Assembly: GCF_001662075.1 (NCBI RefSeq)
Contig: NZ_LYPL01000002.1
Coordinates: 248,001-312,000, forward strand
Reading direction: 5' to 3'
Origin: Rhizobium bangladeshense
GTDB lineage: Bacteria > Pseudomonadota > Alphaproteobacteria > Rhizobiales > Rhizobiaceae
Length of the DNA: 64,000 bases
The notes beneath the pieces were generated by a model. That model worked only from the letters and a program-made list of their open reading frames with translations, ran no database searches and was not told the origin of the DNA. Every line of letters begins with the position of its first letter. Position 1 is the first letter of the stretch. The translations under genes and the position numbers were made by a program. Positions 45,930 through 54,364 of the stretch are shown piece after piece.

Positions 45930-48113
45930 CTACTCCGCGCTCGCAACCTTCTGCGGCGTCAGCGGGGCGGCGTCCTTCAGCTTTTTGCCGAGGTCTTTCA
46001 GGATATTCGTCGATTGTACCGAGAGCATGCGCGGCCGGATGAGCTGCGGCAATCCGTCCTGCGGTTTGGCGGCGGCGGTCTTGGCGGCATCCTTCTCGGA
46101 GGGCGGGGGATTTTCGACGCCGGGGATGCCCCGCAGAGTCACACCCTGATGGGCGTAGTCCATGGCCCGCTTGAAGGTCATTGCCGGCAGCGAGCCGCCG
46201 GTCATCTCGTTGGTCGAGGTGTAGTCGTCATTGCCGAACCAGACGGCGCAGGTGTAGTTGCCGGTGAAACCGACGAACCACGCGTCGCGATAGGCCTGGG
46301 TCGTGCCGGTCTTGCCGGCGGTCAACACGCCGTTGTCGAGAGCCGCCTTGCGCGCGGTTCCGACATAGGGCACGCGCGACAGCATCTGGTTCATATAGGC
46401 ATCGGCCTGCTCCGACAGCACGCGTTTGGGCGCCGGCTCGTCACGGTCGAAATCATAGAGCACATCGCCTTCGTAATCGAGGATCTGGCTGATGCCGTGG
46501 CGGCGCGACTGATATCCGCCGGCCGGGAAGGTGGCATAGGCTGTCGCCTGGTCGAGCACGGTCACTTCGGAGGTGCCGATCGGGATGGTGACGTCGTCGC
46601 GGATCGGCGTTTCGACACCGAGATTTTTCGCCATCGCCCGGATCGGCTGGATGCCGAGCTTCTCCTTGGCGAGCCGCACCGGCACGGTGTTGATCGACTG
46701 GGCGATCGCGGTCGCGAGCGTGATGCGCCCGACATAGCGGTTGGCGTAATTGTGGGGGCTCCAGTTGCCCCAGTAGATCGGCGCGTCGACGATCGTCGTC
46801 TGCGGCGTCATGCCGCTCTCCATCGCCAGGGCATAGGTATAGACCTTGAAGGAGGAGCCCGGTTGGCGCAGCGCCCTGGTGGCGCGGTTGAACTGGCTTT
46901 CGCCGTAATCCCGCCCGCCGACCATGGCGCGCACGGCGCCGCCGTTTTCGATCATCACCAGGGCACCCTGCTTGGCGTGATAGGCCTCGCCATATTCGCG
47001 CAGCGACGTCTCGACCGAATCTTCGGCCGCCTTCTGGATGCCCATGTCGATCGTCGTGCGCACGATCAGCGAATGCTGGTGGAAGCGCGGCGAAAGCCGC
47101 TGCACCTCGTCGAAAGCCCAGTCGAGGAAGAAATCCGGCGATTCCACCTCGTTGCGGTCGACGACGGTGGCCGGGCTGCGCCGGGCGGCGATCACCTGGC
47201 CCTCTGTCATCAGCCCGCTCTGCACGAGATTGGTCAGCACCTCGTTGGCGCGGGCGCGGGCTGCCGGCAGGTTGACATGCGGCGCATATTTGGCCGGCGC
47301 CTTGAACAGGCCGGCCAGCATGGCGGATTCGGCGAGGTTCACGTCGGTGATTTTCTTGCCGAAATAGAATTGCGCCGCTGCCGCCGCGCCGAAGGTGCCG
47401 CCGCCCATATAGGCGCGGTCGAGATAGGTGGAGAGGATTTCCTTCTTGGAAAGGTTAGCCTCGAGCCAGAGCGCCAGGAAGGCTTCGGTGACCTTGCGGT
47501 CGATCGAACGCTCGTTGGAGAGGAAGAGGTTCTTGGCGAGCTGCTGGGTCAGCGTCGAGCCGCCCTGCACGACTTCGCCGGCCTGGGCGTTGGTGACCAT
47601 GGCACGGAAGAGACCGATGGCGTCGATGCCGAAATGGTCGAAGAAGCGCCGGTCTTCGGTGGCGAGCACCGATTTGATCAGCGAATCCGGCAGTTCGTCG
47701 ATCGGCACGGAATTCTGATGGATGACGCCCCGGTGGCCGATGACGCTGCCGTAGCGGTCGGTGAAGGTGACGGCGAAATCGCCGCGGTTGCGCCAGTCCT
47801 CCTTGGTCGCTTCGAAGGCCGGCTGGGCAAGCGCCAGCATCAGCACCGCGCCGACCGTGCCGAGGGTCAGCCCTTCGCCGGCCAGTTCGAAGACCACGCG
47901 CTTCCAGCCGCGCACGCGGAAACGGCGGAAGAAGATGGTGGTGTCTTCCCAGATCTCGGCGGCGCGGAAGCCGGCGTTCCAGACGGTCGAATCGATCCAC
48001 GAATCGATGCGCAGCAGAATGTGACGGCTCTTCGCCGGCCGCCTGCCAGCGTCCGCTGTCTGTTTTTCTGCCCCTTTTTCAGGCCCTTTTTCAGGGTTGT
48101 CCGGATCCTGCAC
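45930..48113 (-). CDS. Class A penicillin-binding protein (transglycosylase/transpeptidase)
   Basis: The 727-residue enzyme polymerises and cross-links peptidoglycan. A membrane helix (GEGLTLGTVGAVLMLALAQP, about residues 79-98) is followed by a GT51 domain with the catalytic glutamate E153 in ATEDRRFFDH and GGSTLTQQLAKNLF, then a transpeptidase domain with the nucleophile S420 in QPGSSFKVY, the SIN motif and KTGTTQ. The cytoplasmic tail is long and charged. The start is a GTG at 48113 with only a weak ribosome site, so other starts nearby are possible. Confidence 0.9.
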   Translation of the reverse strand: MQDPDNPEKGPEKGAEKQTADAGRRPAKSRHILLRIDSWIDSTVWNAGFRAAEIWEDTTIFFRRFRVRGWKRVVFELAGEGLTLGTVGAVLMLALAQPAFEATKEDWRNRGDFAVTFTDRYGSVIGHRGVIHQNSVPIDELPDSLIKSVLATEDRRFFDHFGIDAIGLFRAMVTNAQAGEVVQGGSTLTQQLAKNLFLSNERSIDRKVTEAFLALWLEANLSKKEILSTYLDRAYMGGGTFGAAAAAQFYFGKKITDVNLAESAMLAGLFKAPAKYAPHVNLPAARARANEVLTNLVQSGLMTEGQVIAARRSPATVVDRNEVESPDFFLDWAFDEVQRLSPRFHQHSLIVRTTIDMGIQKAAEDSVETSLREYGEAYHAKQGALVMIENGGAVRAMVGGRDYGESQFNRATRALRQPGSSFKVYTYALAMESGMTPQTTIVDAPIYWGNWSPHNYANRYVGRITLATAIAQSINTVPVRLAKEKLGIQPIRAMAKNLGVETPIRDDVTIPIGTSEVTVLDQATAYATFPAGGYQSRRHGISQILDYEGDVLYDFDRDEPAPKRVLSEQADAYMNQMLSRVPYVGTARKAALDNGVLTAGKTGTTQAYRDAWFVGFTGNYTCAVWFGNDDYTSTNEMTGGSLPAMTFKRAMDYAHQGVTLRGIPGVENPPPSEKDAAKTAAAKPQDGLPQLIRPRMLSVQSTNILKDLGKKLKDAAPLTPQKVASAE

Positions 48114-48328
48114 GTCCTGTATTCCCGCCTGATCGCGCTTGCTTCATGTCCGGCCGCCGGAAAGCGACGAAAGCGCGAGGCCCGATGGGCCCGAAAAGCT
48201 TTCCGATGCCAGGAGAAAGTTCTCCGGTACCAGGAGCATGCTGAAGAAATGATTGATTTTGTGGCGGATAACAAGAGAGTAGAGCGGCGGTCACGCGAAT
48301 TTGCGGGCCGCTGTTGCAAGAAACGACG

Positions 48329-48811
48329 ATGAACGATCTGCCCTTCTGGAAGACCAAGACGCTGGCCGAAATGACTGCCGCCGAATGGGAAAGCCTTTGC
48401 GACGGCTGCGGCCTCTGTTGTCTCAACAAGATCGAGGAATGGGATAGCGGCGATATCTATTTCACCTCGGTCAGCTGCAAGCTGCTCGACAGGCAGAGCT
48501 GTCGCTGCTCGAGCTATGAGAACCGCTGGGATTTCGTACCGGACTGCGTGCAGCTGACCAAGGAGAACGTGCCCCAAATCGCCTGGCTGCCGCCGACCTG
48601 CGGCTACCGGCTGATCAACGAGGGCCGCGATCTCTACTGGTGGCATCCGCTCGTCTCCGGTGACCCCGAAACGGTACATGCCGCCGGCATTTCCGCCCGC
48701 GGCCGCACGATCAGCGAAACCGAGATCGATATCGAGGATCTCGAGGATTACGTCGTCGACTGGCCGCTGACCGTCGGCGAGGCGAAGGACGAGGAAGAGG
48801 AAGAGGCGTAA
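48329..48811 (+). CDS. YcgN/UPF0260 family cysteine-cluster protein
   Basis: The 160-residue protein has the UPF0260 (YcgN) cysteine pattern: [37 protein letters not shown] and [20 protein letters not shown], eight or more cysteines suggestive of a metal or iron-sulfur site. The acidic tail ends KDEEEEEA. The ATG at 48329 begins the family homology ([12 protein letters not shown]). Function unknown. Confidence 0.9.
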   Translation: MNDLPFWKTKTLAEMTAAEWESLCDGCGLCCLNKIEEWDSGDIYFTSVSCKLLDRQSCRCSSYENRWDFVPDCVQLTKENVPQIAWLPPTCGYRLINEGRDLYWWHPLVSGDPETVHAAGISARGRTISETEIDIEDLEDYVVDWPLTVGEAKDEEEEEA

Positions 48812-48817
48812 GCGGGT

Positions 48818-49378
48818 TCACGCTCTCACCGCGGCGAGAAAACGCCGCAGTTCCGTCTCCACATAGGCGGCCACCGGCCCTTCGGCGCTGAAACCCCACC
48901 AGGTCAGCGAGCCCTGCCATTGCGACAGCATCAGGCGGGCGATCGTCTCCGGCGCTTGCGCCGATCCGAAACAGCCTGTGATCGCCGCCGTCAGTGCCTT
49001 TCCCCAGGCCGCGCCCCGGGCGCGCAGCACCGGATCGCGAAAATCCTCACGAAGCACCAGAAGTCCCTCGCCATAGGCGGCGGCATTGTCGCCGTAATCC
49101 TGCGACAGGCCGACGAGCAGCGCGACCGCGCCATCCGGCGTTTTCGGCACGCTTTCAGCGAGCCTTGCCGTTTCCGCGTCCAGCCTGTCCCAGGCATAGA
49201 GCAGCGCAGCACGCAGCATCGCGGCCTTCGTCGCAAAACGCTGCACCAGCGTCGAGCCGGAAAGGCCGCTCGCCTTTGCCACTGCCGCAAAGGTCGCGGC
49301 ATCCGGCCCTTCAGCCTGGATCAGCGCCAGCACCATGGCGAGAAGCTGCTCATCGGACAGGGTGCGGCGGCGCGGCAT
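48818..49378 (-). CDS. TetR family transcriptional regulator
   Basis: The 186-residue regulator has an N-terminal DNA-binding domain: DEQLLAMVLALIQAEGPDAA, then AAVAKASGLSGSTLVQRFAT as the helix-turn-helix and KAAMLRAALLYAWDR. The rest is helical with no ligand clue. It starts at 49378, 90 bases from a divergent SDR gene, and a near-perfect 22-bp palindrome lies between them, so it very likely represses the SDR gene and itself. Confidence 0.88.
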   Translation of the reverse strand: MPRRRTLSDEQLLAMVLALIQAEGPDAATFAAVAKASGLSGSTLVQRFATKAAMLRAALLYAWDRLDAETARLAESVPKTPDGAVALLVGLSQDYGDNAAAYGEGLLVLREDFRDPVLRARGAAWGKALTAAITGCFGSAQAPETIARLMLSQWQGSLTWWGFSAEGPVAAYVETELRRFLAAVRA

Positions 49379-49405
49379 GAAATTCCCTCTTGCATTCAGC
49401 TTATT

Positions 49406-49427
49406 TATGAACGAGCATTCGTTTATA
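49406..49427. promoter_or_regulatory. TetR operator between divergent tetR and SDR genes
   Basis: TATGAACGA-GCAT-TCGTTTATA is a 22-bp inverted repeat with eight of nine matching arm positions and the central AACGA/TCGTT pair typical of TetR operators. It lies in the only gap between the two divergent genes, in the promoter zone of both. Binding is inferred. Confidence 0.65.
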
Positions 49428-49468
49428 TACAATGGGCGTTTTTCGGTTCTAACGCGGAGGATGGCGAA

Positions 49469-50383
49469 ATGACAGCGGAGTTGCGGGAGAAAGCGGCTTT
49501 GGTGGCCGGCGCGACGCGCGGTGCGGGCCGCGGTATTGCGGTGGAACTCGGCGCCGCCGGCGCAACGGTTTATGTGACGGGGCGCACGACGCGCGCCCAT
49601 CAATCCGAATATGCCAGGCCGGAGACGATCGAGGAGACGGCCGAGCTGGTGACGGCGGCGGGCGGCAGGGGCATTGCCGTGCAGGTGGATCATCTGGTCG
49701 CCCATGAAGTCGAGGCGCTTGTCGCACGCATCCGGGCGGAAACCGGAAGGCTCGATATTCTCGTCAATGACATCTGGGGCTGCGAGAAGCTGTTCGAATG
49801 GGACAAACCCGTCTGGGAGCATTCGCTGGACAAGGGGTTGCGGATGCTGCGCCTCGGCATCGAGACGCATCTGATCACCGCCCACTACGCGCTGGCGCTG
49901 ATGATCGAACGGCCGGGCGGGCTCTTGGTCGAGGTGACCGACGGCACGGCGGAATACAACGCCGCGCATTACCGGCTGTCGCCCTTTTACGACCTGGTCA
50001 AGACAAGCGTCATCCGCATGGCCTGGGCGCATGCCCAGGACCTCGCGAAACACGGCGCCACTGCTGTTTCGATCACCCCCGGCTGGCTGCGCTCCGAAAT
50101 GATGCTGGATGCCTATGGTGTCAGCGAGGCGAACTGGCGCGACGCGACGAAGGTCGAGCCGCATTTCGCCATTTCCGAAACGCCGCGCTTCGTCGGCCGC
50201 GCGGTGGCCGCCATCGCCGCCGATTCCGATCGCGCCCGCTGGAACGGCCAGTCGCTGTCGAGCGGCGGGCTGGCCAAGATCTACGGCTTCGATGACATCG
50301 ACGGTTCCCGGCCGGATTGCTGGCGCTACCTGGTGGAGGTGCAGGAGCCGGGCAAGCCGGCGGATGTGACCGGCTATCGCTGA
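49469..50383 (+). CDS. SDR family oxidoreductase
   Basis: The 304-residue short-chain dehydrogenase has the NAD(P) site LVAGATRGAGRGIAVELGAA, an NDI stretch (LDILVNDIWG) and the active-site pair Y and K in PFYDLVKTSVIRMAW. An unusual insertion (WEHSLDKGLRMLRLGIETHL) lies before the catalytic strand. Substrate unknown. The ATG at 49469 follows GGAGG. It is divergent from a TetR gene with a clear operator, so it is probably induced by its substrate or a xenobiotic. Confidence 0.88.
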   Translation: MTAELREKAALVAGATRGAGRGIAVELGAAGATVYVTGRTTRAHQSEYARPETIEETAELVTAAGGRGIAVQVDHLVAHEVEALVARIRAETGRLDILVNDIWGCEKLFEWDKPVWEHSLDKGLRMLRLGIETHLITAHYALALMIERPGGLLVEVTDGTAEYNAAHYRLSPFYDLVKTSVIRMAWAHAQDLAKHGATAVSITPGWLRSEMMLDAYGVSEANWRDATKVEPHFAISETPRFVGRAVAAIAADSDRARWNGQSLSSGGLAKIYGFDDIDGSRPDCWRYLVEVQEPGKPADVTGYR

Positions 50384-50389
50384 GCGCCC

Positions 50390-50546
50390 TTAGAACAGGA
50401 TGATTTTAGGCCCGGTCGGCCTGATGCATGTCGCCCGGAAGTGTGCGGCGGTTCCGGGACAACGACATGCATAAAAGCAAAGGGCTAAAGCGCGTCGCAT
50501 GAATCAAGTTTGATGCGATGCGCTTTAGATCTGAATCCTGTTCTAA
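50390..50546. repeat. RIME-like mosaic repeat with three palindromes
   Basis: The 157-base element is bounded by exact 12-bp inverted ends (TTAGAACAGGAT and ATCCTGTTCTAA). Inside are ATGCATGTCG...CGACATGCAT with CCCGGAA/TTCCGGG nested within, and AAAGCGCGTCGCAT/ATGCGATGCGCTTT (13 of 14). The structure fits rhizobial intergenic mosaic elements. A fragment of its left end recurs at 60647. Confidence 0.85.
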
Positions 50547-50563
50547 ATTTTCGGCATCATGCT

Positions 50564-51616
50564 CTAGCTTGCGGCTCTGAGCCGGGCCACGTCACGAAAC
50601 GACACCAGCCGCCTCGTCTGTTCGTCCCAGAGCACCAGCTTGACGCAGCGCAGGCTTTCCATGAGCGTGATGCGGCCGATACCGGCCAACTCGGGATGGT
50701 CCCTCAGCACCTCCGGCAGCCGATAATAAGGCACCCGGCTCGCCAGATGATGCACATGGTGGATGCCGATATTGCCGGTGATCCAGCGTAGCACCGGCGG
50801 CAGGTCGTAATGCGAGGCACCGTGAAGCGCCGCATGCTGGAACTGCCAGTCCGGTTTCTTCGACCAGTGCGTTTCCTCGAACTGGTGCTGGACATAGAAC
50901 AGCCAGACGCCAGCGGCTCCCGCTAGAAGCACGATCGGCAGGTGAACCAGCAGGAAGGGAACGATCCCACCCGCCCAGATCAATAAGGCGGCGGCCAGAG
51001 CGATGGCAAGGTTGGTCGCCATGGTCGAGATCCAGGGCAGGGGGCCGGAGCGCATCATGCCGAAGGGCAGTCGCTGCTTGAAGATGAACAGCCATGCCGG
51101 CCCGATCCCGAACATGACGGCTGGGTGCCGGTAGAGCCGGTAGGCAAGCCGCCCCCGGCGGGACCGCGCGTTATATTCGGCGATCGTCAGTGTCTCGATG
51201 TCGCCAACGCCGCGCTCGTCGAGGTTTCCGGCCGAGGCGTGATGTTCCGCATGCGCCCGACGCCAGTAGTCGTAAGGCGTCAGCGTCAATATGCCGATCG
51301 TGCGCCCGACCCAGTCGTCGAGGCGGCGGCGGGCGAAAAATGAGCCATGGCCGCAATCGTGCTGGATCATGAACAGCCTGAGCAGGAAAGCGGCCGCCGG
51401 AACGACGAGGATCAGGCCCGGCAAAAAGCCGTAACGAACGGCCGCCCATGCGGCGGCCCAGAACAGCGCAAAGGGAACAGCTGTGACGGCCAGTTCGAAG
51501 GCACTGCGTGTGGCCCTCGGCTGGCGATATCCTGCAAGGATCTTCAACCAGGCTTTTTCGGCGAAAAGTGCGGACGGTGCTGCAGGTTTCTGCGGATTTT
51601 CACAAGGCTCGTCCAA
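50564..51616 (-). CDS. Fatty acid desaturase
   Basis: The membrane di-iron desaturase would introduce a double bond into acyl chains. The three histidine boxes are visible: QHDCGHGSFF, HAEHHASAG and HHVHHLASR. Two pairs of hydrophobic stretches flank them. The start is uncertain. I prefer a TTG at 51616 (DEPCENPQKP), giving 350 residues and the usual short tail before KAWLKILAGYRQP; the frame is open to an ATG at 51778, which would add 54 residues without homology or a good ribosome site. Confidence 0.85.
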   Translation of the reverse strand: MDEPCENPQKPAAPSALFAEKAWLKILAGYRQPRATRSAFELAVTAVPFALFWAAAWAAVRYGFLPGLILVVPAAAFLLRLFMIQHDCGHGSFFARRRLDDWVGRTIGILTLTPYDYWRRAHAEHHASAGNLDERGVGDIETLTIAEYNARSRRGRLAYRLYRHPAVMFGIGPAWLFIFKQRLPFGMMRSGPLPWISTMATNLAIALAAALLIWAGGIVPFLLVHLPIVLLAGAAGVWLFYVQHQFEETHWSKKPDWQFQHAALHGASHYDLPPVLRWITGNIGIHHVHHLASRVPYYRLPEVLRDHPELAGIGRITLMESLRCVKLVLWDEQTRRLVSFRDVARLRAAS

Positions 51617-51910
51617 GGCGGCAAGCCGGATTTCCTCGCTCTCGAAGCGGTGCGCGCGTTCGATCACGAAATATCGTCGCAAAAGGCTGCGACGCTCGAC
51701 GGATCGCCGATGCGGTTGATTATGTGAAGAGGAGTCATGCTCTGTGGCACCTTCCGGCTTTTTCGAAAACACGATCATCGCTGATCGCGCGCGTCCCGGC
51801 AGGACGCGCTGCCGCTTTTAGCCACACATCACCCATTACGCAAATCGATCCCGATTTGCGTTTGTCATGGAGGCGGCGAGGGGCGATTCACCCGAGGGCT
51901 CGATGCGCGC

Positions 51911-52057
51911 TTATTTCTTCGGCGCGCTGCTTCCGTGCGGGGCGGCCTGGGCCGCGGCCTTCATCTGGCCTGCGAAGGTGCCTGCCATCTTCGGCGCCAG
52001 CTTGTCCTTCTTCGGTTTGCGAGCCTCGCGATTGCTTCTCAACTGACCTTTTGCCAT
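51911..52057 (-). CDS. Small basic protein of 48 residues
   Basis: The frame encodes MAKGQLRSNREARKPKKDK and continues LAPKMAGTFAGQMKAAAQAA, ending GSSAPKK. The ATG at 52057 follows AGGAG. The composition is lysine- and alanine-rich and reads like a conserved small nucleic-acid-associated protein of rhizobia, but that role is a guess from charge. Found by reading the minus strand directly. Confidence 0.6.
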   Translation of the reverse strand: MAKGQLRSNREARKPKKDKLAPKMAGTFAGQMKAAAQAAPHGSSAPKK

Positions 52058-52095
52058 CGATCGATCTCCTGTTCAGACGAATGCAAAGCGCGTTT

Positions 52096-52413
52096 TCAGC
52101 TTCGCGCGCCGGGTTTGAGGTTTGTCTTGCACCTGTCGCTGGGCAATCCCTGGATCGCATAACGGTCGTATACCGGAGTGACTGGTTTCGGCGGCGCTTT
52201 CAGCTTGCCAAAGTAGTGTTCGAGCGCCTGCGAAAGCATGGCGGGCGACGTTACGCCCTCCTGAAACAGCTTGATCAGCAGCATCGCTGCGACATTGCAG
52301 CCCTTGCCGTCGTCGATCGCGATTCTGGCCTCGTAGCCCGCATTGTCGAGTACGGACTGAAGCATGTCGAGATCGGACGAGGTCAGGTATGGCTTTTTGG
52401 AAGTGGAAGACAT
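52096..52413 (-). CDS. Conserved hypothetical protein
   Basis: This 105-residue protein begins MSSTSKKPYLTSSDLDMLQS and continues VLDNAGYEARIAIDDGKGCN, then VAAMLLIKLFQEGVTSPAML. It looks like a soluble helical protein; the region near 75-105 is proline- and basic-rich. A strong GGAGG site precedes the ATG at 52413. No family recognised. It is on the same strand as the small basic protein downstream of it. Confidence 0.65.
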   Translation of the reverse strand: MSSTSKKPYLTSSDLDMLQSVLDNAGYEARIAIDDGKGCNVAAMLLIKLFQEGVTSPAMLSQALEHYFGKLKAPPKPVTPVYDRYAIQGLPSDRCKTNLKPGARS

Positions 52414-52588
52414 CGGTCCTCCTTTCGTCGGGGCGAAGGTATTCATATCCCTCAGTCGGCAGCGCCCGTTCAATGCCTGCCGCGGCGAAACCATGCGCCT
52501 TTCGCCGAGGCAAGGCAATGGGAATCTCGCTGTGAATATTCGTTTTTGCTTATGAATGGCCGCACCGAAAAAGGTGCGGGCGCAAGGG

Positions 52589-52885
52589 TCATTCCGCCGC
52601 CTGATAGGCGGGCCTCCGGACGGCCGATGCCCTCGGACCTGCGGCCGCAAGCAAGGTGATGGCGATGGCAAGCAGCGCCACGAAGGCGACGCCGGCGACA
52701 TACGGGTCCCACCCGAAATTCGGCGCGGCGCCGAAGACTGCCGAAGCGGCGGCAAGCACGATGCCGCCGCCGATCTGGAAGGAGGCGAAGAGCAGACCGG
52801 AGGCGAGCCCCCGATTTGGGAAAGCCCCACGCTCGCACGAGCCTGTGGGCAAATTGAGTAAGCACTTGTGTTTCCTATTGCTCAC
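52589..52885 (-). pseudogene. C-terminal remnant of an MFS transporter
   Basis: The open frame encodes NRGLASGLLFASFQIGGGIV and LAAASAVFGAAPNF, then VAGVAFVALLAIAITLLAAA, which is the last part of a DHA2-like MFS transporter. Nothing matching the preceding helices is visible upstream, and the first 25 residues (SNRKHKCLLNLPTGS) are unrelated. It is therefore a truncated remnant, not a working transporter. The break lies near 52810. Confidence 0.65.
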
Positions 52886-53101
52886 AATATCCTGCTGTTG
52901 CGCATGTGAGCATAAAGCGGCCGCCTGGCGTCATGAAACACAAGCCGCGTAGCCAAGAACCAGCATCGGTTGGCGAGCCGAAAATGCTGATGACCAGTTC
53001 CCGCCAATTCCTCGAAGGATGTTCGACATGGATAACCATGCCGTAATTGAAGCTCTGCTCATAACTGGAGATCAAAGGGCTGCGCTCATAGAGATAACCG
53101 C

Positions 53102-53320
53102 GTGTTCGAGAAGGTCGTTAATCGGATCGAACCCGAGAATGAAAACCTTACCCGCAAGCTGTGGGACCCCGGCGACTACATTGACAACCATTTCTTTCAG
53201 GACAAGGAGTTGCCGATGAAACTCGATAATGCCGACTACCTGATCGACGCGTTCTTGGTGCATCACGTCATCGACCCAGCTGTGCAGGCGGACAGGCAAG
53301 CCGAGCAGTCGACAAACTAG
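53102..53320 (+). CDS. Small acidic protein, possibly starting at 53216
   Basis: The frame from a GTG at 53102 reads as an acidic 72-residue protein, but a perfect AAGGAG site with ATG at 53216 would give a 34-residue product starting MKLDNADYLIDAFLVHHVI. A strong terminator follows at 53340. No family is recognised. The two-start uncertainty and decayed surroundings keep confidence low. Confidence 0.35.
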   Translation: MFEKVVNRIEPENENLTRKLWDPGDYIDNHFFQDKELPMKLDNADYLIDAFLVHHVIDPAVQADRQAEQSTN

Positions 53321-53339
53321 CAAGAGCCGCATGTCTTTT

Positions 53340-53364
53340 AGCCCCGGTTTTCCGGGGCTTTTTT
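53340..53364 (+). terminator. Rho-independent terminator
   Basis: AGCCCCGG-TTTT-CCGGGGCT followed by six T residues is a perfect terminator about 20 bases after the stop of the small frame at 53320. Confidence 0.9.
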
Positions 53365-53387
53365 CAGCAGTTTAACCGCGAGCGGAT

Positions 53388-53874
53388 ATGGGTTGGACAA
53401 TGTTTATTTTCAGAAACTCCGTCGTCCATGTTGGCTCTTGGGTGGCTTTTATTGGATGCGCCTTTTGGGCCTACTCAAAGCCGGGCTATGAACCAATCAT
53501 CGGCTTGTCCTCGGAGTTGTCGGAATTGCTTCCAACCAGCAACCCCTCCCTTTCTTCGGCAAGAAGGGCCTGGGCCTGACGCCGGAGCAGAAAATCGCGC
53601 TACGGGACAAATGGCGGCCCATTTTCAAAGCCTATTTTTTACAGGCGGCCAAAGAAAATGCCTTTCCGATGCCATCGTTCACGACGTCGCCCGCGTCGAT
53701 GAGTACCCGGAAATCAACGAAAAAGAGAAACGCATTTCCTCATGGTTCCGGGTCGGCCTTATGGGCACCTATGATCGAGGCGTCCTGCTCGGCCTTCGAA
53801 GTTCCGGCTGCCGCGTGACGATTTCAAGAGCCGCGGCCGGACGGTCCCTTCACATCTCACCCTTGTGGAAATAG
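53388..53874 (+). pseudogene. Membrane protein gene broken by two frameshifts
   Basis: Three consecutive frames give one coherent protein. From 53388 or 53400 comes MFIFRNSVVHVGSWVAFIGC and FWAYSKPGYEPIIG, then in a second frame LVLGVVGIASNQQPLPFFGK and LGLTPEQKIALRDKWRPIFK, then in a third SDAIVHDVARVDEYPEINEK and WFRVGLMGTYDRGVLLGLR. The shifts fall near 53505 and 53655. The last ten or so codons run into unrelated sequence overlapping the VOC gene. No family is recognised; two hydrophobic segments suggest membrane attachment. It could be a pseudogene or sequencing error. Confidence 0.55.
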
Positions 53875-54230
53875 GCTTCGAGCCGGTAGCCGTCGGGATC
53901 GATGACGAAGGCGGCGTAATAGAAGCGGCCGTAATCCGGCCGGATACCCGGTTCGCCGTTGTCGGTGCCGCCGGAAGCGATAGCCGCCGCGTGAAAGGCG
54001 TCGACAGCGGGCTCGTTCGGGGCGACCAAGCAGAAATGCAGCCCGGATTGCATGTCGGCGACAACGGGATGCTCGGCCTGTATCACCCAGAGGCCGACCT
54101 CGTCGGCGCCGTAGCCGATCACGCCATCGGAATTGGAGAGGCGCTCATAGCCGAGCGGCGCCAGCGCCGCATCATAGAAACGGCGGGCTCTTTCGAGGTC
54201 TTTGACGCCGATGGAGACATGATCGAACAT
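53850..54230 (-). CDS. VOC family protein
   Basis: The 126-residue single-module vicinal-oxygen-chelate protein shows the family start MFDHVSIGVKDLERARRFYD, then ALAPLGYERL and IDPDGYRLEAYFHK with the usual terminal glutamate and histidine of the metal site. It is the glyoxalase/bleomycin resistance type. The ATG at 54230 is preferred over a TTG at 54239 because of GGAG ten bases before it. Substrate unknown. Confidence 0.85.
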   Translation of the reverse strand: MFDHVSIGVKDLERARRFYDAALAPLGYERLSNSDGVIGYGADEVGLWVIQAEHPVVADMQSGLHFCLVAPNEPAVDAFHAAAIASGGTDNGEPGIRPDYGRFYYAAFVIDPDGYRLEAYFHKGEM

Positions 54231-54364
54231 GGGCTGCAAACTCCTTTCATCTCAAGATCAATGCAACACCAGCATCTTTATCAATGCAACACCAGCATAA
54301 ATGGCCAGGCGACGAAAGTGAATCCGTTCGAACGTCCAGGCAGCGTTCGCGGGGCTGATGCGGC

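Noticed and set aside
49379..49468. An additional small gene between tetR and the SDR gene
   Set aside because: The 90 bases are filled by the operator and two promoters; ATGGCGAAATGA at 49461 is stopped after three codons.
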